A stretch of DNA of 47,279 bases from an uncultured Bacteroidales bacterium (GCA_905233585.1 CAJOFD010000012.1:1-47279), one strand, 5' to 3'. Positions 7,957-16,510 are shown, counted from the first letter of the stretch. The notes: generated by a model from the letters alone, not told the origin. Translations and numbers: made by a program.

Positions 7957-8538
7957 TTAGAATTTGAGTTGCATTCCCATGCCGCCTTGGGCAGAAGGAT
8001 TGAGATATAGGGAGGCTTTTTCCAAGTCTAAGATTTTTCCGGACTTGTTGATATAATAAAAACTTCGCAGCAGGAAAAATGTTCCCACACTCATAGCCAC
8101 GGCACCGCCTACCAACATTGTATATTTTATTTTGGGCAGATATTGGTTTTCAAAAAGTGTGAGCGAACAAATCAAAGCGGTTGTTCCCAATCCAAAAACA
8201 GGCAAGCCCACATAAAAACTCCGTGCGGATTTTCTCATATAATAACCTGCTGTTTTATAGCCCAAATCTTCATTGTACAGATTGTCTATCTGTTGCATAA
8301 AAACCCGTTCTTGGGCGGTTGATTCTCTGAAATTCAGTATATAATCTGCTATATTTTCTTTGGAAATATCAAAGATAACATTAAATCTATCCACTACCAA
8401 TGATGAATCGGTGGAGCTGATAATTTTTCCGAAAATGGTATCTTGCTGGTTTTTAAGAACAATAGCATCAAGATATTGTTGGCAGTTGACTTGCCAAACA
8501 CCTATACATATTGCAAAAATGATGAAAATTTTTTTCAT
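7957..8538 (-). CDS. Small envelope protein with two transmembrane segments
   Basis: A 193-residue protein, not recognised. The N-terminus is a signal sequence (MKKIFIIFAICIGVWQVNCQQ); the VNC ending could be a weak lipobox, otherwise cleavage by signal peptidase I near this point is likely. Residues 25-70 look like the short beta domain common in Bacteroidota (DAIVLKNQQDTIFGKIIS, where a transcript-like 'no role known' domain sits). Two hydrophobic helices follow (about 112-132 and 140-158), then a Ser/Gly-rich tail. It is divergent from the transketolase gene. Function unknown. Confidence 0.7.
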   Translation of the reverse strand: MKKIFIIFAICIGVWQVNCQQYLDAIVLKNQQDTIFGKIISSTDSSLVVDRFNVIFDISKENIADYILNFRESTAQERVFMQQIDNLYNEDLGYKTAGYYMRKSARSFYVGLPVFGLGTTALICSLTLFENQYLPKIKYTMLVGGAVAMSVGTFFLLRSFYYINKSGKILDLEKASLYLNPSAQGGMGMQLKF

Positions 8539-8636
8539 TTTTTGAGTGTTTTTATTTTTAATAATAACGAAAAAACAAAAACTTTAGTATGATAAACAGA
8601 ATAAGAAAGTATCAAGTTTTGTATGATTTTTTTTTA

Positions 8637-8644
8637 TACCTTTG
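8637..8644 (+). promoter_or_regulatory. Promoter -7 box of the transketolase-RidA-peptidase run
   Basis: TACCTTTG lies 22 nt before the chosen transketolase start. It lies inside a longer in-frame N-terminal extension that begins at 8589, which argues that the extension is not translated. Confidence 0.6.
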
Positions 8645-8666
8645 CACGTATAAAAATATAAACATA

Positions 8667-9626
8667 ATGCAAGAAATAAAATTTACAGATAAAAAAGAAA
8701 CCCGTGCAGGTTTTGGCGAAGGTTTGGTAGAGGTCGGCAAACAGCATCCTGAGGCTGTTTGCTTGTGTGCAGACTTGACGGGTTCGGTGAAAATGGATGG
8801 TTTTGCAAAAGCCTATCCTGAACGTTTTTTTCAGGTAGGTATAGCAGAAGCCAATATGGTAGGTATGGCTGCAGGTATGGCTCTTGCAGGCAAAACAGCC
8901 TTTGTGGGTTCCTTTGCTAATTTTTGCACATCACGTGTTTTGGACCAGATACGTATGACAGTGGCCTATTCCAACACAAATGTGAAAATATGCGGTTCGC
9001 ATGCAGGTATCACTTTGGGTGAAGACGGAGCCACCCATCAAGTAATGGAAGACATAGGTATAATGAAAACCTTGCCCAATATGGTGGTAATCAATCCTTG
9101 CGATTTCAATCAAACCAAAGCCGCAACCATTGCCATTGCCAATTACAAAGGACCTGTTTATTTGCGTTTCGGCCGTCCGAAAGTGCCTAATTTTACACCT
9201 GAAAACCATGAGTTTAAAATAGGCAAGGCTCTTGTGATGAACGAAGGTAGTGATGTTTCTATTTTTGCCACAGGGCATTTGGTATATCCTGCATTGCAGG
9301 CTGCCTATGTTCTTTATCAAAAAGGTGTTAGTGCAGAGGTGATAAATATACATACCATCAAACCTTTGGATACGGAACGTATTCTGAAATCCGTTAGCAA
9401 AACACGTTGTGTCGTTACCGCAGAAGAACATCTTATCAATGGAGGTTTAGGCGACAGCATTGCACAAGTATTGGTAAGAAACTTACCTTGTCCGCAAGAA
9501 TATGTTGCTATGGATGATTGTTTCGGCCAAAGTGGAAAACCTGAACAATTGTTGGAAGAATATCATTTGAACGAAGCCGCTATTGTTGAGGCTGCCATAA
9601 AAGTAATTGCCAGAAAAGGATGTTAA
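8667..9626 (+). CDS. Transketolase, C-terminal subunit (pyrimidine-binding and C-terminal domains)
   Basis: A 319-residue protein corresponding to the second half of transketolase, as found in organisms with a split enzyme. The start is the ATG after the promoter box; an upstream in-frame ATG at 8589 lies before that box. The pyrimidine-binding domain shows GIAEANMVGMAAGMA (the Glu that activates thiamine diphosphate, Glu 61) and GEDGATHQ; the C-terminal domain starts near residue 195. Transketolase moves two-carbon units in the pentose phosphate pathway. It needs the N-terminal, diphosphate-binding subunit, which is normally the adjacent gene but is not in this window. RidA follows 19 nt later. 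Confidence 0.92.
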   Translation: MQEIKFTDKKETRAGFGEGLVEVGKQHPEAVCLCADLTGSVKMDGFAKAYPERFFQVGIAEANMVGMAAGMALAGKTAFVGSFANFCTSRVLDQIRMTVAYSNTNVKICGSHAGITLGEDGATHQVMEDIGIMKTLPNMVVINPCDFNQTKAATIAIANYKGPVYLRFGRPKVPNFTPENHEFKIGKALVMNEGSDVSIFATGHLVYPALQAAYVLYQKGVSAEVINIHTIKPLDTERILKSVSKTRCVVTAEEHLINGGLGDSIAQVLVRNLPCPQEYVAMDDCFGQSGKPEQLLEEYHLNEAAIVEAAIKVIARKGC

Positions 9627-9645
9627 TATAAAAAACAATAATGTC

Positions 9646-10023
9646 ATGTCAAAAAAAGTTATTCATACCAATCAAGCCCCTGCTGCTATCGGTCCGTATA
9701 GCCAAGCGATAGAAGCCAATGGATTTTTGTATATTTCGGGACAAATACCTGTAGAACCCGCCTCGGGCAATGTACCCGAAGGCATAACAGCACAAACCGA
9801 ACAAGTGTTAAAAAACTTGGGAGCCATTCTCAAAGAAGCCGGTTATGATTACAAACACGTTATCAAAACAACTTGTTTGTTGAGTGATATTCAAAACTTT
9901 GCTCCGATGAATGAAGTTTATGGAAAATATTTTTCTACAGAATGTCCTGCCAGAGCAGCATTTGCCGTGAGAGATTTGCCCAAAGGTGTTTTGGTTGAAA
10001 TAGAGGCTATTGCCACCAAATAA
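9646..10023 (+). CDS. ridA: RidA-family enamine/imine deaminase
   Basis: A 125-residue RidA (YjgF/YER057c/UK114) protein, a cytosolic trimer that hydrolyses reactive 2-aminoacrylate and similar enamines made by PLP enzymes. The start is placed at the ATG at 9646 that begins MSKKVIHTN, the usual RidA N-terminus. Active-site residues are in place: Tyr 18 (GPYSQ), Arg 103 (CPARAAF) and Glu 120 (VEIEAIA), nearly the same numbers as in E. coli RidA. It is likely co-transcribed with the transketolase subunit upstream and possibly with the peptidase downstream. Confidence 0.95.
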   Translation: MSKKVIHTNQAPAAIGPYSQAIEANGFLYISGQIPVEPASGNVPEGITAQTEQVLKNLGAILKEAGYDYKHVIKTTCLLSDIQNFAPMNEVYGKYFSTECPARAAFAVRDLPKGVLVEIEAIATK

Positions 10024-10062
10024 AGAACAATAAAATTATTAATCATTAAAAATAAAACAAAA

Positions 10063-11286
10063 ATGTTAAAAAAAATTGGATTTTTAGTTGCAATCGCTGC
10101 CTTGTGCCTGCCGATTTCAGCACAAGAAAAAAGCAATGACAGCGGTTATGTTTTCACAACAGTTAAAGAGATACCCATTACCTCTGTAAAAAATCAGTAT
10201 AACGCCGGGACATGCTGGTGTTATAGTGGCTTAGGATTTATTGAAGCCGAATTGCTTCGTATGGGTAAAGGCGAACACAATTTGTCTGAAATGTATCTCG
10301 TTCATCACACGTATATGGACAGAGCAATGGCTGCCGTTCGTACTCATGGTGATGTTTCTTTTTCGCAAGGCGGTTCTTTCTACGATGTTATTTATGGGAT
10401 GAAAAACTATGGTCTTGTTCCAGATGCCGAAATGCCTGCCGGTGTTATGTATGGCGATACCTTGTCAAATCATAGTGAACTTTCTGTTTTTGCCGATGCA
10501 TGTGTAAATGCTGTTGCAAAAGGCAAACTCAAAAAATTCCAATCTGACAAAGACGGTAACAAACTTTGGTACAAAACCCTCAAAGCCATTCATGATATTT
10601 ATTTGGGAGCTTGCCCTGAAGAATTTATGTATAACGGCAAAAAATATACTCCCCAATCATTCTATCAATCATTGGGATTGAATGCTGATGATTATGTTTC
10701 AATTACATCTTATACTCATCACCCGTTTTATGAAACTTTTGTTCTTGAAATTCAAGACAATTGGCGTTGGGGACAATCATACAATGTACCGATAGACGAA
10801 TTTATGGCCATATTTGATAATGCTATAGACAAAGGTTATACTATTGCATGGGGCAGCGATGTAAGTGAAGAAGGTTTCCGTTGGAGCAGAAAAACAGGAG
10901 CTTGTGTGCTTCCTGATTATGATGCCAAAGCCGATCAGGCAGCAAGCGGTAGCGATATGGCACATTGGACTGGTTTGAGCAAAACCGACAAAGCCAAAGA
11001 AGCTGAAAAACACCCGACTCCACAACGCTGGGTTTCTCAACAAGAAAGACAAGAAGGTTATGACAATTGGGAAACTACCGATGATCATGGTATGTTAATC
11101 TACGGAAAAGCAACAGACCAACTTGGTAATGAATATTATATGGTAAAAAATTCTTGGGGAGATTATGGTCCATATCATGGAATGTTCTATGCAAGCAAAG
11201 CATTTGTCCGTTACAAAACAATGAACATTGTTGTTCACAAAGATGCTATTCCAAAAGATATTAAAAAGAAGTTAGGTTTAAAATAA
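10063..11286 (+). CDS. Secreted C1-family peptidase (bleomycin hydrolase/PepC-like)
   Basis: A 407-residue cysteine peptidase of the papain-fold C1B type, related to bleomycin hydrolase and aminopeptidase C. A cleavable signal peptide (residues 1-20, ending ISA) sends it to the periplasm or beyond, unlike the cytosolic PepC of Firmicutes. Catalytic residues: Gln 45, Cys 51 (NAGTCW), His 342 (DDHGMLI) and Asn 363 (VKNSWG). Long inserts between Cys and His, as in the family, would shape an inner chamber. It starts 39 nt after ridA and is followed by a strong terminator. Role: peptide trimming for nutrition, common in asaccharolytic Bacteroidales (inference). Confidence 0.92.
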   Translation: MLKKIGFLVAIAALCLPISAQEKSNDSGYVFTTVKEIPITSVKNQYNAGTCWCYSGLGFIEAELLRMGKGEHNLSEMYLVHHTYMDRAMAAVRTHGDVSFSQGGSFYDVIYGMKNYGLVPDAEMPAGVMYGDTLSNHSELSVFADACVNAVAKGKLKKFQSDKDGNKLWYKTLKAIHDIYLGACPEEFMYNGKKYTPQSFYQSLGLNADDYVSITSYTHHPFYETFVLEIQDNWRWGQSYNVPIDEFMAIFDNAIDKGYTIAWGSDVSEEGFRWSRKTGACVLPDYDAKADQAASGSDMAHWTGLSKTDKAKEAEKHPTPQRWVSQQERQEGYDNWETTDDHGMLIYGKATDQLGNEYYMVKNSWGDYGPYHGMFYASKAFVRYKTMNIVVHKDAIPKDIKKKLGLK

Positions 11287-11304
11287 TTTGTTTTGTTAAT
11301 AATG

Positions 11305-11337
11305 AAAATAGCGAATTCTTTTTAGGTTCGCTATTTT
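11305..11337 (+). terminator. Intrinsic terminator after the C1 peptidase
   Basis: Stem AAAATAGCGAA/TTCGCTATTTT with an 11-nt loop, followed by Ts. It closes the transketolase-ridA-peptidase transcription unit. Confidence 0.85.
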
Positions 11338-11353
11338 TTATAATAATTGTCAG

Positions 11354-12223
11354 ATGATTATTTGGAATCCTTGGCATGGCTGCAATAAGGTAAGTGAGGG
11401 TTGCGAACATTGCTACATGTATTTTCTTGACAGCAAAAGAGGTATAGACACCTCTAAAGTTTTTCGTACGCGACAATTCAACATGCCTTTACAACGTATC
11501 CGAAACGGCAATTACAAATTGCCATCGGGTATGTCGTTGTATGTAGGACTCTCCACCGATTTTTTTGTAGAGGCTGCCGACTGCTGGCGGGAAGAGGCTT
11601 GGAAAATTATCCGCAAAAGGTCAGATATTGTCTTTCGTTTGCTCACCAAACGTGCTCATAGAATTGTCTCTTGTCTGCCTGCAGATTGGGGAGAGGGTTA
11701 CGAAAATGTATTGCTTAGCGTTACCTGTGAAAATCAAAAACGGGCAGACGAAAGATTGCCTGTTTTACTCAACATTCCCGCTAAACATAAGGGATTTATG
11801 TCTGCTCCGCTCATTGGGGCTATCGATGTCGAAAAATATCTGCAATCCAATCAAATAGAAGAAGTTTTGTGTGGCGGTGAAAATTATGACGGCTCCCGAC
11901 CGTGTCATTACGATTGGGTGAAAAGCCTTTCTGACCAATGCCGGCGGTACAATGTAACATTTGATTTTATCGAAACGGGCAGCATTTTTGTCAAAGATGG
12001 GCATACCTATCATATTCCCGACAAACGCACACAAAGTCTGCAAGCGTTTAAATCGGGACTCAGTTTCAAGGGAAAAGAAATGAATTTCAAATTGTTTTCC
12101 GCTGACAATGTTTTGTTTGACAACAATTCCATGCCGGCACCTTTCTTCCGTGACCATTGCCATACTTGTGGTTCTAAAATGACTTGCAACGGTTGTTCCA
12201 ATTGCAAAGCCTGCGACAAATAG
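11354..12223 (+). CDS. DUF5131 (phage Gp37/Gp68-like) protein with extra C-terminal Cys cluster
   Basis: A 289-residue protein starting MIIWNPWHGCNK. It carries Cys 10, Cys 17 and Cys 20 in a CX6CX2CY pattern, the mark of the DUF5131 family (Pfam Gp37_Gp68), which is found in phages and chromosomes and is thought to be iron-sulphur or radical-SAM related. Other family-like blocks are YVGLSTDFF, FRLLTKRAHR, LLSVTCENQKRADERLP and EVLCGGENYDGSRPCHYDWV. The last 21 residues add six Cys (269, 272, 278, 281, 284, 287), a likely metal site. No RBS problem; the gene starts 16 nt after the preceding terminator. The reaction is unknown. Confidence 0.85.
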   Translation: MIIWNPWHGCNKVSEGCEHCYMYFLDSKRGIDTSKVFRTRQFNMPLQRIRNGNYKLPSGMSLYVGLSTDFFVEAADCWREEAWKIIRKRSDIVFRLLTKRAHRIVSCLPADWGEGYENVLLSVTCENQKRADERLPVLLNIPAKHKGFMSAPLIGAIDVEKYLQSNQIEEVLCGGENYDGSRPCHYDWVKSLSDQCRRYNVTFDFIETGSIFVKDGHTYHIPDKRTQSLQAFKSGLSFKGKEMNFKLFSADNVLFDNNSMPAPFFRDHCHTCGSKMTCNGCSNCKACDK

Positions 12224-12314
12224 TTGCAATGATGGAAAATTTTTACAACAATAAGATTTTTAGTGAAATAATTGTGTTTTCAGCCTACTTGTGTCCAATT
12301 ATAGGTACAAAAAA

Positions 12315-12334
12315 AGCCTCATGTAAATGAGGCT
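12315..12334 (-). terminator. Terminator of the PCC-repeat lipoprotein
   Basis: Stem AGCCTCAT/ATGAGGCT with loop GTAA. On the minus strand the stem is followed by a run of seven Ts, so it serves the gene at 12380. Confidence 0.8.
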
Positions 12335-12379
12335 CAAATAGTTTTACGTTTTTGTTGAGTTTTTAAAGTTATTCTGTTT

Positions 12380-12922
12380 TTATTTTTCTTCTGCTTTAGG
12401 ACATTTTTTTTCGCAAGGTTTTTTGTCTCCTTTGCAGCAAGGTTTATCTTCTTTGCAGCAGGGTTTTTGTTCTTTGCAACAGGGTTTTGGACCTCTTTCG
12501 CCGTCTTTGCAACAAGGTTTTGGACCATGTTTGCCGCATTTCATGGCTTCATCAAGCATTGCTTTTTGTTCGTCTAAAGTTTTGTTGCCAAAATCAGCCC
12601 ATGCAGTTTCTTGTTCTTCCATTTTTGCTTGCATTTCAGCAAGATGTGCTTTCATTTCTGCTCTTTTAGCATCAAATTTTGTTTTTGCCGTGGAGATAAG
12701 TTCTTTCTTTGCGGTTTCATCTAAATTTGCCCAATCTTCCCATTTTTGTTTGAATGCTTCACATTCGGCTTTTTCTTCTTCTGACATGTGGCATTTGGGA
12801 CCTTTTTCTTTTGGACAATTCATTTCTTGAGTTTCTTCTGTGGCTTCAGTCTCTGGAGCATTGTTGCAACATGATGCAAAAACAAAACACAATGCACCTG
12901 CAAACATTAATATCTTTTTCAT
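12380..12922 (-). CDS. Lipoprotein with helical body and Cys-rich PCC-repeat tail
   Basis: A 180-residue protein with lipoprotein signal (lipobox FASC, Cys 18). The body (about 45-125) is strongly charged and helical, with Met, Lys and Glu, resembling periplasmic Spy/CpxP-type helical proteins only in composition. The tail (about 128-180) repeats KPCCK five to six times (GPKPCCKDGE, GPKPCCKEQ, KPCCKED, KPCCKGD, KPCEKKC), giving more than ten Cys. Such a run suggests binding of soft metals (Cu, Cd, Zn) at the cell surface or periplasm, or a redox buffer; this is inference. The repeats are visible in the DNA as near-identical units. Own terminator at 12315. Confidence 0.75.
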   Translation of the reverse strand: MKKILMFAGALCFVFASCCNNAPETEATEETQEMNCPKEKGPKCHMSEEEKAECEAFKQKWEDWANLDETAKKELISTAKTKFDAKRAEMKAHLAEMQAKMEEQETAWADFGNKTLDEQKAMLDEAMKCGKHGPKPCCKDGERGPKPCCKEQKPCCKEDKPCCKGDKKPCEKKCPKAEEK

Positions 12923-13037
12923 GGTATGTTAAATATTTTATTAATAATTATTTTAATTGTTATTATAACGCAAAATTTGGATAATTATTGTTTTATGGAA
13001 ATATATTTTTTCCCAAGTCCTTTGCTATGATGGCAGT

Positions 13038-14948
13038 TTATTCGTAAAAGCGCCAGCAAGCCCCGACCGAAAATCCCAAATCTTTGCTCGGATAATGAGG
13101 TGATTGGTAATAGGTTTTTCCAAAAGCACCGGCCCAAAAATGGGTTAGTTTGGCTTGAAGAATTAAACGGTTGATTTTGGCTTTTAGGAAAAAGTCCAAA
13201 TAACCGTAATTGCCGATTTTTACATCAGATTGAAGGTAAAATTGCTGCAAAGCGGGATTGTAAGCATTGGCATAATAACTTGTATTGTACAAAAAGTCAA
13301 AACCGGGTTGCAAATACAAGGCTTTTTTGAACAGGTGAAAACCATAATAAACCGATTGCCGCAACGCGATTATAGGCAATTGAATGTCTTTGTTATCGCA
13401 ATATTGCAGATAAAAATTGCTGTGCCAGCCAAATCCTTTGATGTCTAAAGGAATGTATGCGGCAAGTTGATAAATATTTGTAACCTTGTTTGTTTGTGCA
13501 GGTTTTAAGTTTTCGTCAAATATAACCAAATGATTATGAATATAATAGTTGGCAGATATATCGTATTTGTCAAACAACCATTTGAATTGTGCCATTAGGG
13601 TTTGTTGTTTTTTCAATTTATTGTCCCACTGATAATTATTGGATATATAGTGTGTGAAAATATAATCGGGAGCATAGTTCCAAAAATTTATTTTGGCATC
13701 TATAGCGTGAAAATGACGGTCGTTTTTATTCATATTTATTCTCATCAAGCCTTCTGCGGTTATATCTCCGGCATTGTATCCATTGAGGGTTGTTTGTACT
13801 TTACCCTTTATTTCCAAGCGATTGAACAGTTTTGCATACACCATGCCCCAAGGAGTGAATTGATTGTCGGAATATATTTCTGCCGCATCTCTCACTTGGT
13901 TGAAAGTGTGTGAAATACCCGCACTGATATGTAAAATATAGGGTTTGTCAGGCAAAGAATCTTCGGGCATAAAATTAGCCCATGCAATATTGTTCCGCAA
14001 TTGTTTCACCCTAATTTTGTCAAGTGTGGAATCTGTTCTGAAAACAAATAAAGAATAATAGTTGGAATCCAAATGATAGTCACTATATTGATATTTGTTG
14101 GCTATAAAATCAATATCATGAACGATATAGCCGAGATTTATCCGTTTTTTGCCTTCTTTTTCTGCCAGCGACAAAGACACATAGTGTCTGAAAAATATTT
14201 GATGAAATCTGTTGTCATTTTGTGCTTGCAAGAGTTTCACTTCTACCGACCTTGGATTGCTTGTAGAAGAGTTCCAAAGGCTGTCGGCGGCAATGCCTCC
14301 GTTTTCGTCCACTTTTATCATACTGAAAGCATAATAAATTTTGAAGCCGTATCTTCTGTTGGGCATTAGGTAGTGCAAACCTGCTCCCACGTTCACATCT
14401 CTTGTGCCTTGTCTTACATAGCGTCCGTCTGCAAGAATGGTTTCCAAGCCGAGGTTGAAATGCAGGTCATCTCTTATCTGTTGGGCGTGTTCTGCCGAAA
14501 AATGATGTTCTTTGCCGGACAAAAAATCGTAGGCGACTTTGGAATAAACTGTTTCCAAATGATACATTTTCCATGTGGAAATTGTTCTGATGTAGTTTTG
14601 GAAATAGTTGGGTTTGAAACAAAATCCATGGCATTTTTCAAAAGAATAGTTCAGACTATGCTGGGCTTGCCCGAATTGTCCCAAGCCTGCATATAAATTT
14701 CTGGAAAACAAACTTATATCATCATTATAAGCTCCGAATACAGAGGTATCAATCGGTTGCCATACGGCATAATCGGGCATATCGGGGTTGAGAAGGTAAA
14801 ATGCTGTAGGAGCGTAATTCAGTCCGTCTCGTTTTTCCATTTGCGTGGCATTGGTGTCTTTGTCTTGCTCTTGGGTAGTTTGGGCAAGGGCAAAACAAGG
14901 TGTGAGCCAACAAAATAGCCAAATGAAAAAACGTTTTTTTACTTTCAT
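13038..14948 (-). CDS. Putative outer-membrane porin (Porin_10-like)
   Basis: A 636-residue beta-barrel protein with signal peptide (residues 1-22, ending ALA) and a short low-complexity start. The rest is alternating beta-strand sequence with aromatic girdles and a final FSVGACWRFYE ending in an aromatic residue after Tyr/Phe, as needed for BAM recognition. The early segment (YAPTAFYLLNPDMPDYAVWQPIDTS is the region around residues 45-68, LYAGLGQFGQAQHSLNY around 86) matches the pattern of the Bacteroidota putative porin family. It follows the nucleoside phosphorylase by 15 nt on the same strand, so nucleoside uptake is a reasonable guess. Confidence 0.8.
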   Translation of the reverse strand: MKVKKRFFIWLFCWLTPCFALAQTTQEQDKDTNATQMEKRDGLNYAPTAFYLLNPDMPDYAVWQPIDTSVFGAYNDDISLFSRNLYAGLGQFGQAQHSLNYSFEKCHGFCFKPNYFQNYIRTISTWKMYHLETVYSKVAYDFLSGKEHHFSAEHAQQIRDDLHFNLGLETILADGRYVRQGTRDVNVGAGLHYLMPNRRYGFKIYYAFSMIKVDENGGIAADSLWNSSTSNPRSVEVKLLQAQNDNRFHQIFFRHYVSLSLAEKEGKKRINLGYIVHDIDFIANKYQYSDYHLDSNYYSLFVFRTDSTLDKIRVKQLRNNIAWANFMPEDSLPDKPYILHISAGISHTFNQVRDAAEIYSDNQFTPWGMVYAKLFNRLEIKGKVQTTLNGYNAGDITAEGLMRINMNKNDRHFHAIDAKINFWNYAPDYIFTHYISNNYQWDNKLKKQQTLMAQFKWLFDKYDISANYYIHNHLVIFDENLKPAQTNKVTNIYQLAAYIPLDIKGFGWHSNFYLQYCDNKDIQLPIIALRQSVYYGFHLFKKALYLQPGFDFLYNTSYYANAYNPALQQFYLQSDVKIGNYGYLDFFLKAKINRLILQAKLTHFWAGAFGKTYYQSPHYPSKDLGFSVGACWRFYE

Positions 14949-14963
14949 TGCTGCATTTGGTCT

Positions 14964-15827
14964 TTAGAATCGGGTTAGAACAGTCTCTATCAGTTTTTCC
15001 ATAGACGGGTGATAGTCTTTGGCAAATGTTTTCTGCATGCGGTTGGCAATCACTACACAAATGGTCAAAGCATTGTGTCCCATTATTTTTGAAAGGGCAT
15101 ACAAGGCCGATGTTTCCATTTCCATATTGGTGAAATGCAGGTTTTCACAAACAATATCTGTCAATTTGGGGCAAAAATCTTCAAAAGCCAAGTCTTGTCT
15201 TAATACCCTGCATTGCGGTGCATAAAACCCCGAGGCTGTCAAAGTTATTCCTTTTCTCATGTCAAAAGCTAGTTTGTTCATCATCGTATCGGAACATTTG
15301 ACGGAATAGGGTTCGGCAAATGAGGGTTTCCATTGGGTTGCTTTTGCAAAAGCCGCTTCTATTTCGGCATTGCGTATTTTTTTGTCGTGGAGGTAAAAAT
15401 GCAATAGCCCGTCCATTCCCAAGCAATATTGGGAGGCGACAAAAGAGTTTATTTCCATATCGGGCAACAATCCGCCGCAGGTTCCCAAGCGCACAATATT
15501 CAAAGCGGTGTGTCGGGATTTGACGGTTCGGTGTTGCAAATCGATATTGACAAGGGCATCCAATTCGTTAAGGACAATGTCTATGTTGTCTGTTCCCATG
15601 CCCGTTGAAATAACGCTGATACGTTTGTTTTGAAAGGAGCCGGTATGAGTAACTATTTCCCGATTTTGTTTTCGTATCTCAATATGGTCAAAAAATGCGG
15701 ATATAGTGGCAACACGACTGGGGTCGCCGACCAAGATGATATTGCCTGCCAATTCTTCGGGTAAAAGATTGAGATGATAAACACGTCCTTCTGGCGTCAA
15801 GGGCATTTCTGAAGATTGAATTGCCAT
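14964..15827 (-). CDS. Nucleoside phosphorylase (uridine phosphorylase-like)
   Basis: A 287-residue member of the PNP/UDP phosphorylase superfamily, which splits nucleosides with phosphate into base and ribose-1-phosphate. Motifs in order: VGDPSRV (phosphate-binding loop, about 36), STGMGTDN (about 74), RLGTCGG (phosphate/ribose site, about 112) and TNMEMETSALYAL (ribose-binding Glu-Met-Glu, about 233). The residues that set base choice are not decisive by eye, but overall it is closest to uridine phosphorylases of Bacteroidetes. It starts 2 nt after a small membrane protein gene and is followed by the porin. Confidence 0.88.
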   Translation of the reverse strand: MAIQSSEMPLTPEGRVYHLNLLPEELAGNIILVGDPSRVATISAFFDHIEIRKQNREIVTHTGSFQNKRISVISTGMGTDNIDIVLNELDALVNIDLQHRTVKSRHTALNIVRLGTCGGLLPDMEINSFVASQYCLGMDGLLHFYLHDKKIRNAEIEAAFAKATQWKPSFAEPYSVKCSDTMMNKLAFDMRKGITLTASGFYAPQCRVLRQDLAFEDFCPKLTDIVCENLHFTNMEMETSALYALSKIMGHNALTICVVIANRMQKTFAKDYHPSMEKLIETVLTRF

Positions 15828-15829
15828 AA

Positions 15830-16309
15830 CTAATCCATTATTTTTAAATGTTTACTATACAAATAAACAAACAAGGCAGATATGACAAATCCGCCGAAAC
15901 TGAAAGATTTGACACTGATAAATATCATTGGCAAGGCCAACACCAAAATCTGGGATATAATGTAAAAATGAAAACCCAATTTTTTAAGTTTTAGCATATA
16001 AATAGCCCCGACAATGGCCAATACAGCCACCAAAACCAACAAAAGATAATAAATTCTCGGTGTATTGACTATTAAATTGATGGCTTCCTCAAAAATGTTC
16101 TCATTTCCATTGATTTCAAGCATCTTTTCCGACATGGTTTCACTAAAGGTTTCCAATATGGCAGGCAATTTGTTGTACAAAATATAATACATCAAGCCGC
16201 TTAGTATGGAAAAACCGTTGTTGATGATGGTTAAAATACAAAGAGCAAGCAACATTGAGGGGCGTTGTTGTTGGGATTGACCGGTTTCGTCTGTTTCTAT
16301 ATTTTCCAT
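15830..16309 (-). CDS. Small four-helix membrane protein
   Basis: A 159-residue protein, not recognised. The start is set at the ATG at 16309 (MENIETDETG) because a promoter -7 box lies at 16344-16351, inside a longer in-frame ORF that opens at 16423. After a polar, Gln-rich start there are four hydrophobic segments (roughly residues 20-40, 83-105, 113-131 and 137-153) with an extracytoplasmic or cytoplasmic loop rich in Glu and Met between the first and second. It is the first gene of a three-gene minus operon with the nucleoside phosphorylase and porin, so a link to nucleoside use is possible but unproven. Confidence 0.75.
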   Translation of the reverse strand: MENIETDETGQSQQQRPSMLLALCILTIINNGFSILSGLMYYILYNKLPAILETFSETMSEKMLEINGNENIFEEAINLIVNTPRIYYLLLVLVAVLAIVGAIYMLKLKKLGFHFYIISQILVLALPMIFISVKSFSFGGFVISALFVYLYSKHLKIMD

Positions 16310-16343
16310 ATTGTTGTTTTTTTGCAAAAAATTGATAATAATG

Positions 16344-16373
16344 CAAAGGTATAAAAAAAAATAATATCCCCAA
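16344..16373 (-). promoter_or_regulatory. Promoter of the membrane protein-phosphorylase-porin operon
   Basis: On minus: TTG (16373-16371), 19-nt spacer and TACCTTTG (16351-16344). This is a good match to the Bacteroidota promoter and decides the start of the downstream gene in favour of 16309. Confidence 0.7.
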
Positions 16374-16442
16374 TATGGACGGATTTGTATTTTATACGAC
16401 ATAAAAGACAAAAAAAAAATCAATTGTAATGTATAAAAATGC

Positions 16443-16450
16443 TATTTTTG
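16443..16450 (+). promoter_or_regulatory. Promoter -7 box of the T9SS cargo gene
   Basis: TATTTTTG, 60 nt before the ATG at 16511. A TTG lies 16 nt upstream. The short divergent region holds the promoters of both neighbouring units. Confidence 0.55.
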
Positions 16451-16510
16451 CAAAAATGATTTTGTGAATGTATAATTTTTTAAATATTTAATAATCAAAC
16501 TTATTTTACA

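Noticed and set aside
8931..9431. Long minus-strand ORF (166 codons) inside the transketolase gene
   Set aside because: It is a shadow of a clearly coding plus-strand gene and has no recognisable domain or promoter.
12423..12540. Short DNA repeats with regular spacing that look like a small repeat array or CRISPR
   Set aside because: They encode the KPCCK repeats of the lipoprotein on minus; unit length follows the codons and there are no unique spacers.
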